The translations under genes and the position numbers were made by a program. Positions 8,743 through 17,948 of a stretch of 64,000 nucleotides of DNA are shown here, piece after piece. The DNA is from Paraconiothyrium sp. Pb-2020. Lineage: Eukaryota; Ascomycota; Dothideomycetes; Pleosporales; Didymosphaeriaceae. The stretch is from positions 1,984,001 through 2,048,000 of the forward strand of contig JAJUBI010000005.1 of the NCBI GenBank assembly GCA_022419385.1. Reading direction: 5' to 3'. How positions within the stretch are numbered: the stretch's first letter is position 1; every line of letters begins with the position of its first letter. The notes under the pieces were generated by a model. The model worked only from the letters and a program-made list of their open reading frames with translations. It did no database searches and was not told the DNA's origin.

Positions 8743-10892
8743 ATGGATATGTCAGGCATGGCGATGGGCTCGATGTCCATGGGAGGGATGGCCCCGCTTA
8801 TTGAGTTTCCAAAGTACTACTGGGCGGTGGTCGGTACTGCTATCGGCGTTGCGACAGTGGTGAATGTCTTCAATAATATTCTGTACAGACAGAGGTACGC
8901 GGATCGTCTCGTCTTTAAAGGAACACTGCTAACCATTGCAGGCTCGCAGCGGCTCGGGCAGGCTCAGCACACCCCGCCAAACCCAAATCATTTCTGATGG
9001 TGTCGATCGCCACAACCTTTGCCCTTACACGAGAAGCATCCAACTTCTCCGTGCGGATACCCTTCAAGAACAGCTTCCTGCCATTGCCTACCATCGGCCG
9101 CGTCTCTCTGATACTGGCGAATATCGTGGTCCTACTCGGATTGTGCTTCTACGGATTCGATCTGAACGATAGATGGTCGAGAGAGAACGTTGGATACCGA
9201 TGCGGATTTGTCACCATCGCACAGTTCCCCCTCATATTTCTCCTCGCTGGAAAGAACAATCTTATCGGCTATGCGACCGGCGTCAGCCACGAACGTCTGA
9301 ATTGGTTGCACAGATGGTGCGCGAGATGCTTGCTTTTGACTGCAACTATCCATATGGGCTACTTCTTCGCTGACTGGGCACCCTACAACTATATTGGGAC
9401 GCAGCTGCGGGAAAACACGCTGGTCTGGAAAGGCATTGTAGCCTGGGCAGTACTGGTCTGGATGGTTTTCAGCTCCACGTCTCCGATCCGTGGCTGGTCG
9501 TATGAGATGTTCGTTCTGCAGCATCTAGTGTCCTTTGCGATCTTGATCGGATTCGTCTACATACATACCCCCGTGGAAGTTCATGTCTATATCTGGGTAC
9601 CTGTGGCGCTGTGGTGGTTCGACCGTGTCGTACGGGTTTTGCGGGTGTTATATGCGAATGTCTCTTGGTTCCATCCGTGGCAACGAGCGAATGGGCGGAT
9701 GTCTAGTTTTTGGGCATGCAAAGCTGAGTTCACGCCGTTGCCGCACATGACTACCCGCATCGTCATAAGAAACCCGCCAATTTCTTGGACTCCGGGACAG
9801 CACGTTTTTTTGTCCTGTCATACGATCCTTCCGTTCCAGAGCCACCCCTTCACTATCGCGTCTATCCCAACTGATGGTAGGATGGAGTTCCTGGTCAAAG
9901 CTCAAAGTGGTGGCACAAAACATTTCTTTGAACATGCCGAGAAGTTCCACGGTCTCCCCACAACATCAGACAAACCACGGACCATGACAGTGGCCATCGA
10001 AGGCCCATATGGAGCTTTAAGACCACTGCGCCAATTCGACAGCGTAGTACTACTCGCTGGTAGTACAGGGGCTACGTTCACTGTGCCCCTCCTTCGAGAC
10101 ATTCTGCAAGGGTGGAAGGAGAACACTAGCCCCGCCAAGAATTCTTACTCTCTCTTCAAAGCGCCGAAAGGGGCTGTCACCCGCTATGTCCGATTTGTGT
10201 GGGTTGTCAAGAGCCGGGGCCAGCTTGGGTGGTTCGCTGAACAGCTTTCCTCCATGTACACTGACTTCCAAGCTCTGCAGACCAGTCTGAGGCACATAAA
10301 GTTGGAGTTAACAGTCTACGTGACTTGTGACGAGACTTTCACGGAAGAGCACAAGAATATTCTATCAACAATCACCACCTCAAGGCAATCAAAACACGGA
10401 CCAGTTGAAATTCGTAGTCGATCTCCTTCGTTAGACGACAAAGAAAAGGTTGATGGTGCCTTTGACGAGATTACCGAGGTGAACGCCACGACCGTGAAGA
10501 CTTGCGGACCTAATGGAACATGTTGCTGCAAAACTACGATTGATGAAACATCCCCTGACAGCATCCAAACAACCTGTACCTGTCGCGGACCGAGCAATCA
10601 AGCCTCGACAGCAAGGCCAATATCCGACATATCGTCCACTCTATCAAGTACCCGAGTTCAGCCCTTCGTAAATACTTCAATTTCTGTGTTTGCTGGGCGG
10701 CCAAACTCAAGAGATATCATCAGAAGGTCATTAGAACAGGCTTGGGGTGAATCAGCAATGGTTGTGTGCGGTCCAGGAGGCTTGGTGGCAGACGTGAAGC
10801 AAGATGTCTGTTCGCTAAGTGACGAACGAGCGGTACACAAGGGAACAGGAGCACAGGGTATTTACCTTCACACCGAGAGCTTTGCGTACTGA
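8743..10892 (+). CDS. Ferric/cupric reductase transmembrane component with Met-rich N-terminus
   Basis: A 700-residue protein from exons 8743-8894 and 8942-10892, with a 47-nt intron (GTACGC, branch GCTAAC). The first 16 residues contain seven methionines in the pattern MDMSGMAMGSMSMGGM, close in style to the neighbouring CTR ectodomain and unusual for a reductase. The ferric-reductase membrane domain follows, with heme histidines in GHERLNWLHRW / ATIHMGY and VLQHLVSF / YIHTPVEV. An FAD-binding barrel has TPGQHVFLSC and SHPFTIAS, and an NADPH fold has LLAGSTGATF and VVCGPGG near the C-terminus. An insertion before the last fold (about residues 572-599) holds six cysteines (C-x5-CCC-x15-C-T-C). 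It would transfer electrons from cytosolic NADPH through FAD and two hemes to extracellular Cu(II) or Fe(III). Its position next to CTR and BIM1 suggests copper as a main substrate. Confidence 0.92.
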
Positions 10893-11251
10893 CTCGTAAA
10901 AATATATCATGTAGTTTTAGCGCCATTGCATTGTAAACGGCGTTGTTTATGGCGAATCTTGTGACAGATGTTCGATAGTAATATCAGCCATGTTCAAAGC
11001 TTCTTGTCAGAAGGGCCAGCAACACTAATGCACTCTCACGACCAATTGCCAGGGTTAATGATACAATCACGTGGTGGGCTGGCTGGTCAAGACCAGTAAA
11101 ATCGTTTCACTGCACGAAAGAAACTGATGATGTTTGTAGAACAGTGGACATCGTCAAGCACAATCGCCGCAGACAAATACCATCCGAGCATTACTTAACC
11201 GACTGAGTTCCCTTTGCCCCAAGATCAACTCTTTTTCACTGATCGAACATT
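10893..11251. other. Intergenic region downstream of FRE
   Basis: About 360 bp holding the FRE 3' flank and the promoter of the next gene. No feature is supportable. Confidence 0.5.
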
Positions 11252-11842
11252 ATGTCAACGCACAGTTCAAGATCAGGGACTCCCGTCACGGCTCAGGAAG
11301 AGGCGATGGTCGCTGCGCTTGAGGCATTTCCCATATCCATGTCTAACGAGCAACTTACGAATCCACATACCCAAGCAGATGCTACACTTGGGTCTTTATC
11401 CGAGCCAGAGTCAACGCCTCAGTATACACCCGAGAGCACACCCGAGATGAAACCTTCAGTCTCACCTGCTACCCACTCCTTCGACGAGATTGGCGAAGTT
11501 GTTTTCATGAAGTTAGAAGACGGATTTGGCAGTGTCGCAGAGCAGGAATTGAACGAAACCGTTACCGATTCAGGCACTAAGACCGCTAAATCAGGAATGT
11601 CCGGTCATGCAAGCGATCTTTGTGAGCCCATCCGGAACGTAGTGCAGTCTCACACTGTTCGTCATCGGGCTACCTCGCCTAAGTCGAACGACTACCAGCC
11701 GGTGAGGGAGGGTATGGAGAGGGTGGGAGGAGGAATGGTACAGGACAATCCGCTCCCTGCAGATCGCCTTGGACCTTTTGAAGGAGGTTTAATTTTGGTG
11801 GTCATCTTGTTATGTATCGTTCTCATCCACAAGGTACTCTGA
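11252..11842 (+). CDS. Hypothetical tail-anchored protein
   Basis: A 196-residue single-exon frame with an ATG in a reasonable context. The first 170 residues are Ser/Thr/Glu/Pro-rich and probably disordered, with a repeated TPQYTPESTPE-like patch. The only membrane segment is at the extreme C-terminus (GGLILVVILLCIVLIHKVL), followed by no further tail. That is the topology of a tail-anchored membrane protein (ER or mitochondrial outer membrane), cytosol-facing. I recognise no family. It may be lineage-specific, and its reality as a gene is likely but unproven. Confidence 0.55.
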   Translation: MSTHSSRSGTPVTAQEEAMVAALEAFPISMSNEQLTNPHTQADATLGSLSEPESTPQYTPESTPEMKPSVSPATHSFDEIGEVVFMKLEDGFGSVAEQELNETVTDSGTKTAKSGMSGHASDLCEPIRNVVQSHTVRHRATSPKSNDYQPVREGMERVGGGMVQDNPLPADRLGPFEGGLILVVILLCIVLIHKVL

Positions 11843-12869
11843 GGGCTTTGCGAGCGTGCATAAAGCATCGAAATAACCTTCCCTGGTACCTGAGGAGGTT
11901 GCGGATCGTCTACCAATGGTTGCGACCAGAGATGGGGTTGAAGGTATGAGCAGTAGGCTCGCACCCTTGCGAAGTCTCAGAGCGATGTCCAGGACTTTGA
12001 ATAGAAGCGACAAGCTTTTATAATGTAATGTAATAAATGAGGGAAATGCAAGCACTGCAAATACAACGGGTAGACGTATGAGAGTGAAGAAGCTGGTGCT
12101 GTGAATTGACTGCTACCCAGCCATCTGGTCATATGTCTTCAAGGAATATTGGACTTGTTCGTACTCTTTCTTTAGACGAAAACTTTACACACTTCTTCCG
12201 GTATATATCTTCTTCCAGTATACTCTTGTAGCTCGAATCTCGCATACGCCGGAGCAATCGATGCGAACCTGTCGCTCATGAAGAAGCTCAAGTGATGAAG
12301 CGTAGATTTGGGGAATTGTGTAACCAGTGTCAGTTCAGTCAGTGGAAGTAGCGTTGACGCTCTAACCATAGTTTACTGAGAAACCTCTCGGTGGAACTAC
12401 CTTCGCATCAGCTTACTAGGGTTTATTGTAGTAGTTCTCGCTGCTCTCGAAGAAGTTGCTTCGCATCCCGGCAATAGTGCACCCAAATCTGGCGAACACT
12501 TAACAAATACGCTATGGTGCAAGTGGTGCTAAGCAGAAAGTTGCCAAACATAGGCAATAGCGCGCTGACATCGCTCTTCGCAGAGCGCCAATTTGTCTTA
12601 GCTTGCAGTATGCTACGAACTTGCTTGATTGCAGTATGCCAATAATAAAAGTTTGCCCCAGATCCCAGGACAGTTCCCTGAAACCTATTGTTGAGGTATA
12701 CTGTTTGGTTGGCGCGGAACTGAAACCGAATAGGGCAAGGTTGGGGGCGAAATGTGGAGCACTTCTCATTGGCTGAGACCCTGGTCGCCACTGATCTCAA
12801 ATTTTGTTATCGTAGGATCTGCCTGAAAGCCACGCTGGTAGCATAACATCGGTTCTTCTATCTGCCGCA
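11843..12869. other. Intergenic region
   Basis: About 1 kb. A minus-strand open frame at 12423-12800 has no ATG at its start, and its overlapping frames are equally open. I see no splice structure, so I do not call a gene. Confidence 0.45.
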
Positions 12870-13784
12870 ATGTGGCGGTCTCTTATCGCGATGTTTAAAA
12901 GGCCTCTGCGACTTATCAAATGGTTGTTCCTGCTCACACTTCCGGTGACTATATTTCCGATCTTCGGCGGTATATTGACAGGCATTACCTTCGGAATCTG
13001 GAACACGCAACACATCGACAAAACATCCAAAAAATTCGTGGACGAGGTGACGGATCTCCTAGGTGATTGGGGTGTAGGAGGCAACGTTCCGACATTTCGG
13101 GAATATCTCGATACTCACAACGATTTCCACCTGACAAGGGTCAACAGTAATGACTGGTTGCCAAAGCTTGGGTTCCTCCTCCCGAACGAGTACACCGATC
13201 TGGACGACCCAATCATCAGTATCGACAAATATGCCAACCTTGAGACCCTCATGAGGGACATTTCTTGTCGTACTTATGCTCAAATGCCTCTCGAGCAGTG
13301 GCTGTACCTTTCTTATTTGGCGTTCCCAAGCATTAATCAGTGGGATAAAGCTTTCAACGGAGTGCTTGAGTACGTACATGCTCATTCCGACCTGAATCAG
13401 AGTGGCTTCCACTTCGCCAATTGTGGCGATACCGCTGGATTTTTGTGCGGGGTTTGGACGACCAGACATCCAGCATTGCTGCACTTCAAGGTGGAGGATG
13501 AGCCCCCCAAACCGGAAGATATAGAGGACGGTCTCACATACCCTTGCGACTTGGTACACCTACGACCAGTAACAGTGCGGCTTATTGAATTCCCCCTAAA
13601 ACAGGAGTTTACCGGTCTCCCTCTGTCTATTCTTCCCAGCCCAAAGCAGCAGATGTTGTCCTTCGTTGCAGGGGAAAGACTTTACGAGCAAATCGAGCCC
13701 TACGATCCCTGGCCCCAAATGCAGAAGAGATTTACCGAACATATGGACAGCCTGTGGGACGCCGAGGGCACCGTACTCAATTAA
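12870..13784 (+). CDS. Hypothetical protein with N-terminal membrane segment
   Basis: A 304-residue frame starting MWRSLIAMFKRP. Residues about 15-42 (LIKWLFLLTLPVTIFPIFGGI) form one membrane segment or signal anchor. The remainder is a soluble domain rich in Trp, Asp and Pro. It includes a patch with two cysteines (HFANCGDTAGFLCGVW) followed by a conserved-looking beta region (HPALLHFKV, VHLRPVTVRLIEFPL). I recognise no family. The frame ends with TAA at 13782-13784, but the same frame stays open beyond the stop (see next entry). The product may therefore be a truncated form of a longer protein of about 420 residues. Confidence 0.6.
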   Translation: MWRSLIAMFKRPLRLIKWLFLLTLPVTIFPIFGGILTGITFGIWNTQHIDKTSKKFVDEVTDLLGDWGVGGNVPTFREYLDTHNDFHLTRVNSNDWLPKLGFLLPNEYTDLDDPIISIDKYANLETLMRDISCRTYAQMPLEQWLYLSYLAFPSINQWDKAFNGVLEYVHAHSDLNQSGFHFANCGDTAGFLCGVWTTRHPALLHFKVEDEPPKPEDIEDGLTYPCDLVHLRPVTVRLIEFPLKQEFTGLPLSILPSPKQQMLSFVAGERLYEQIEPYDPWPQMQKRFTEHMDSLWDAEGTVLN

Positions 13785-14141
13785 ATAAATAAAGTGGATG
13801 ATTGGATGATCGATCATATCACAAAACCGCTGGGCATTGAGCCTGTATTGATCGATATGGGCAGCTTCCTCATGATGTTCTCTGCGATTGCCTCGCAGCT
13901 TACATGCAACGTGATCAAGAGCACATCATGTTTAGTTGGCAACTTTCTGGGCCGGCCAAGGCCAGGAGATCTATCTCTAGCCGAAGCCGGGATCGATCCC
14001 TATGAAGAACCCGAAGATCGATTCTGGGGAGACGTGGTGAGGGATGTGGCGGGAGGCTTCAGGGAAAGTCTGCAACGTGTCAAGGCCAAACAGAGCAGTG
14101 CTGGTGGAAATGACATATCGATCAGCATTACGAGAGCTTGA
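13785..14141 (+). pseudogene. Possible C-terminal part of the preceding gene, separated by one stop
   Basis: After the TAA at 13782-13784 the same reading frame continues for 118 codons to a stop at 14139-14141. The first in-frame ATG is at 13806. The peptide looks protein-like, with a hydrophobic segment (MGSFLMMFSAIASQL), FLGRPRPGDL, an acidic patch EEPEDRFWGD and an amphipathic C-terminus. No intron of workable size removes the stop: the only GT...AG pair across it is about 22 nt. Alternatives are a separate small gene starting at 13806, a real nonsense mutation, stop-codon readthrough, or a sequence error. Confidence 0.4.
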
Positions 14142-14778
14142 AAACGGCTAATCACATGGGAGCATGGACAAAGCCTAGACAGACATGCTATCGCAGAGAA
14201 TTCACCCAGACTTACCATCCTGCCCGCTCCCTACTTGGGATACGATCGTATACCGGTCCACATTTCTGCTTTCTTTTCTCTGGAACGACAAGGCGTCCGA
14301 TCCTCGCCTTTGATACTTGTTCAAAGACGGCATTGGCAACTTCGACTGGTGGACGAGGTTCGATACCTCGCTTAGCCAAGGCTTCTTCTACGCCAGCTAA
14401 GATGCCTGTTTTTTACTAAGAAGGGTGTACAGAAGTTGTGCAGATGCCTTCGCCACCCTCATAGGTGCGGAGACATTCAGCTCGTGCAAGGTCATCGGCA
14501 CGTGGATACATACTGTGAAGTGGAAGCATCTCGTCAGCACATTGACTGACGACCGCACACCCGTGTTCACTGACGACTGCACATCCGTGCTCACTAGGAC
14601 TGCGCACCTGTACGGACCGAAAATTGCACAATTGTGTGGACTGAGGAATCCACACCTTTACCCTCCAAAGCCTTACCAGCCATACCGAGACAGGCCTCGG
14701 ATGCGATTGGATAGTGCGGGCATCAGAAGCGCCGTGATTTGGGAGACAACATATTTCCTTGCTCGTTCTACACAACGC
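14142..14778. other. Intergenic region
   Basis: About 640 bp between the unknown gene and the NmrA-like 3' end. It holds the short tandem repeat at 14543-14613. A perfect tRNA-like T-arm sequence near 14347-14363 has no matching acceptor stem or A box. No gene is supported. Confidence 0.5.
14543..14613. repeat. Three degenerate 24-bp tandem units
   Basis: Successive units of the form TTnACTGACGACnGCACAnCCGTG, with the third unit more diverged (CTCACTAGGACTGCGCACCTG). This is a short minisatellite-like patch in intergenic DNA. Confidence 0.5.
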
Positions 14779-15986
14779 CTATGCAGCTGTATGACACCCT
14801 CCCTCACGATTTAACATTTCCGCAATAGTCTCGTCAAGAGGTTTCGGCTTCCTACCCGCCTCTTGCAACATTTTTTCGAGCGTATCGTCCTTGATGTCGC
14901 ATTCTCCGTCTCTCAAAGCATCATAGGTTGTGCTCCACCATTCCACAGAGGCCCTTTCAATACCACTCGCAACGTAATGATCCTCGTACTCTTTTCTTGA
15001 CACAATCTTGAGATGGATATCTCGACACTGAATTCTGCTAACAAGGCGCGCAATATCCTCGAGAGACCAGGTCTTAAGCTGTGCAAGGTATAGCGTTTTC
15101 TCCTTCCAGGCGTCGCTAGGGGCTGTGATGACTAAACAGAGAAGTACAAAGTCAGCGTCATGCTCAAATATCTTAAAGAGGGGGTGGAAGTAGGTGTTTC
15201 AACCAGCTACGAATGTCTGAATACTCCAAATCTACGACTGTAGAGTTTGCAATTTTCAGGCAATCACCAAGCACAAACACCCACCGTGTATCCGGGTGTG
15301 GCGTACTCTTGGCTGTTCCGAACGCCATGTCAGCGATGGCCGTCCATGAAATGGGCCCATCGCCTGTGGCGACAATAACCTCCTGCCTATTTTCATCTTG
15401 CAAGCCGAAATAATAACCGAAGTACAATGGCCAGCTCTCGTTATACAGCCCTTCGCGGATGATGGTATAATCTATCCTGCCCTGATCTGCCAGATCGTTC
15501 AAGTACATCTCAGTACGTATGTGCGCTCGCATGACGCCCGCCTTTGAGGGGTTTGCGAAGGCCAAGGACGTGTAGTACACGTGCTTGACACCGGCCTCGA
15601 TTGCTGCCTCTATCGCTGCGCGATGATGTGCTTCGCGGCCTGCCCACAACGGCGCGTTGTTGTAGTCCATAGAGATTCGTGGTGTGGACACCAGGAATAG
15701 CTTCGAGCATCCTGTGAAGGCGCGTTTCAGCGACTCGGGCTCGTCGAAGTTGTTGTAGCGTACGGTGATTTTTCGCTCGCGGAGGGCATCAAAGCGTTTG
15801 TCTGAAGGATCGGAGGAGGTCTAAGAGAAGACGTGAGCTGCTACACTTACGTGACGATGTATCGCATTATACGCTGGGTGGACGTACGCAAACCACAAGT
15901 TTTGATTCTTCGATAAGCTTATTCTCGAGAATAGCATCTAGGACGGCGGAGCCGAGCTTTCCAGTTGCGCTTGTAAGGGCCAACAT
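14779..15986 (-). CDS. NmrA-like NAD(P)-binding family protein
   Basis: A 321-residue product from exons 15986-15888, 15820-15307 and 15131-14779. The N-terminus MLALTSATGKLGSAVLDAIL is the atypical glycine-rich NAD(P) motif of the NmrA / atypical short-chain dehydrogenase group. Next come FLVSTPR, HVYYTSLAF and DYTIIREGLY, where NmrA proteins have the equivalent of the Tyr region, and later TLYLAQLKTWSLEDIARLVS. The second intron (15306-15132) has donor GTACGC and branch GCTGAC, and joins GTAK to IITAPSDAW as in relatives. Without splicing the frame ends early. The first intron (15887-15821) is slightly less certain at its acceptor. Such proteins act as redox sensors or as oxidoreductases. 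The gene is divergent from the luciferase-domain gene. Confidence 0.85.
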
Positions 15987-16456
15987 TGCCGAAAAAGGGT
16001 TTAAGAATGGTTTCTGTGGATGTTTCGCACGGGGAGTGCTCCTCGGAGCGCCCTCTAGATTTTTATAGAACGGCCATCACGACCCACCGTCGTGAACCCT
16101 TGCAACATGAGGTCATGCGATATTCCCATTGGATCGGTCGGGTGAGCTCGAAGCTTCTGTCTTATTGCAAGTTACAACCGGTAAGCACCAGATTTCAAAC
16201 GCCTTTCGATGGTCCCAAGATCGGACTGCATTAGATTGAAGAGATGGAGTTTGGCGAAGTTAAGAAGTGTATTGACATGCAAAAAGCACGGTTGGCTTGG
16301 CTCGTTGAGACATATCGTAACATCAGCCCTAGGAGAGCTTGGGCCACCACGCTTCCCAACCGCCAGAGGCTCACACCCCGCTGACAATGCATACAATATA
16401 GATCGCTTGCTGCTCTGCAAGCCGTACGATACCGGAAACTTTACGATTCTTCCACC
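15987..16456. promoter_or_regulatory. Divergent promoter region, NmrA-like / luciferase-domain genes
   Basis: A 470-bp region between two divergent starts, presumably carrying both promoters. I recognise no specific binding site. A minus-strand open frame across it overlaps the next gene and lacks coding character. Confidence 0.4.
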
Positions 16457-17269
16457 ATGAACGGTTATCCAGTGCTCAGTCGCCTCGCGGAGGTTAGTGG
16501 TTTCGAGCAATTGCAAAAGCTCGTACGCTCGCATCGAACGATGGTCTTCTGTACAGCCAGCGCCGCAGTACTGCTTCCTTTTGCAGTTCGAGATTACCAG
16601 TTGTACCTTAGTTATGGACCGGGCGGCCTGCCGTACAACGCCTTTGGCTGGCTTCTCGCCAATACATTACGAGTGTTTTCTCGCGAGCAGCTCTCCCCAA
16701 AACCCTATGATGACAATAAGTTACCCTTCGCGGACGAATCCGGCTATCTCCCCACAGGATTCCTACCAAGGCGAGAGTCTCCACGACCGAAGCTAGGAAG
16801 TCATCCTGTTCCCCAGAGGCAGCTCGAGCAACTACCGAGCGCCGACGTGCGCCAGGAGCTCATAGATCGCTTTAAGCAGCTGGGCGAAGACGCCACGGAG
16901 AAGGGACTCGTCGAGGTCAAGCAGAGTCTCTACGAACGCCAGCACAAGGCGCTCTTTGTACCGAGTGCACGTCACCAGCACGCAGTGGCCCAGCAAACGC
17001 GCGGTGAGATCTCTCACGTCCATGCCGGATTGGATGGAAGCGTCCATGTCGTACTGCACCCAGTCGACTGCAAAACCATCTTCGAGCAAGGATGGGGCCA
17101 GCGCCACGCGTTTTCAGGAGCGGACTTGAACCCAATTCTTCCTGTCAACATCCCGGTCAACTACCTGCTCATCTATGCCCCGCGGAATCAGGCGGAAGTC
17201 GACACGGTCATGTCCATCGTCAGAGCTGGAGTACAGTTCATGACAGGTACACGCGAGGCGTTGGGGTAG
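16457..17269 (+). CDS. Luciferase-domain (DUF5519-type) protein
   Basis: A 270-residue single-exon protein. A membrane segment near residues 28-45 (TMVFCTASAAVLLPFAV) is followed by YLSYGPGGLPYNAFGWL, a motif typical of fungal luciferase-domain proteins. The C-terminal domain has GEISHVHAGLDGSVHVVLHPVDCKTI, then EQGWGQRHAFSG and YLLIYAPRNQAEVDTV, matching the conserved His-containing core of that family. The name comes from distant similarity; no light production is implied. Function in fungi is unknown, and the N-terminal anchor suggests membrane association. Confidence 0.82.
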   Translation: MNGYPVLSRLAEVSGFEQLQKLVRSHRTMVFCTASAAVLLPFAVRDYQLYLSYGPGGLPYNAFGWLLANTLRVFSREQLSPKPYDDNKLPFADESGYLPTGFLPRRESPRPKLGSHPVPQRQLEQLPSADVRQELIDRFKQLGEDATEKGLVEVKQSLYERQHKALFVPSARHQHAVAQQTRGEISHVHAGLDGSVHVVLHPVDCKTIFEQGWGQRHAFSGADLNPILPVNIPVNYLLIYAPRNQAEVDTVMSIVRAGVQFMTGTREALG

Positions 17270-17948
17270 ACGGCGTCTAGATCCTAGAACTACCCTGGCA
17301 CTGCTTTGCGACGCTGGTCTTAGTTGTTTTTCGCTACATTTGGCTGACTCGGTCTGTGGGGCGGGCAGCACATTTGCGGGGAAGCGCCGTGTCTCCACAG
17401 CCACGGCTGCACCATGGCACCGCGCCTTGGGGGAACGTTCTAGGAGTTCGTCGATGTCGGCTTCATCGCCCTCGTCTCCTGCCTGGATTGGTCGCAGAAC
17501 TCTGGACTTGAAGTAGATACCAAAGGATGTTGTGCTCCCGCGACAGGCCGCGCCATGTGATGGCTGACCCTGCAGATTGTTGAACTCTGGAAGAATTGCG
17601 CGCTGCAGCTGTACAGCTTGTGCAAACAGGGGCTCTCCAACGCTAACTCGCCGCGTCCAAGCAAGCGGCCTGCTCTTGTGGGGCAGAGGAACCGCACCCC
17701 ACAGGGTCTTTGCAGGCCAGCAGACGCCCTGTGTACAAGTGATCAATACCCCAATGCATCGGAAACGCACCAAGACGCGAAGGCACACTCGCCTCTCGTT
17801 TATGTATCAGGCCCTTTGCCCATGCTGATCCGGATCCTTCTGCCTGTGCGACCTTGCGCCTGCATCACCAACCGTCCACAAGCCTTTGTATTGTGACACA
17901 TCTCCGATTCCATCGCTCACCATCGTTGCATCGATAGCCCACACGGCC
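17270..17948. other. Intergenic region upstream of the MFS gene
   Basis: About 680 bp. A long minus-strand frame (17114-17788) runs through it and into the luciferase-domain gene, but it is low-quality, Arg/Ala-rich and antisense, so it is not called. The MFS promoter should lie here. Confidence 0.45.

Noticed and set aside
12423..12800. Minus-strand frame with a hydrophobic segment
   Set aside because: No ATG at its start, and overlapping frames are similarly open; evidence is too weak for a gene.
14347..14363. Perfect tRNA-like T-arm (CGAGG-TTCGATA-CCTCG)
   Set aside because: No matching 5' acceptor strand, A box, D-arm or anticodon arm within tRNA distance upstream; probably chance.
17114..17788. 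224-codon minus-strand frame
   Set aside because: It is antisense to the end of the well-supported luciferase-domain gene and has no motif.
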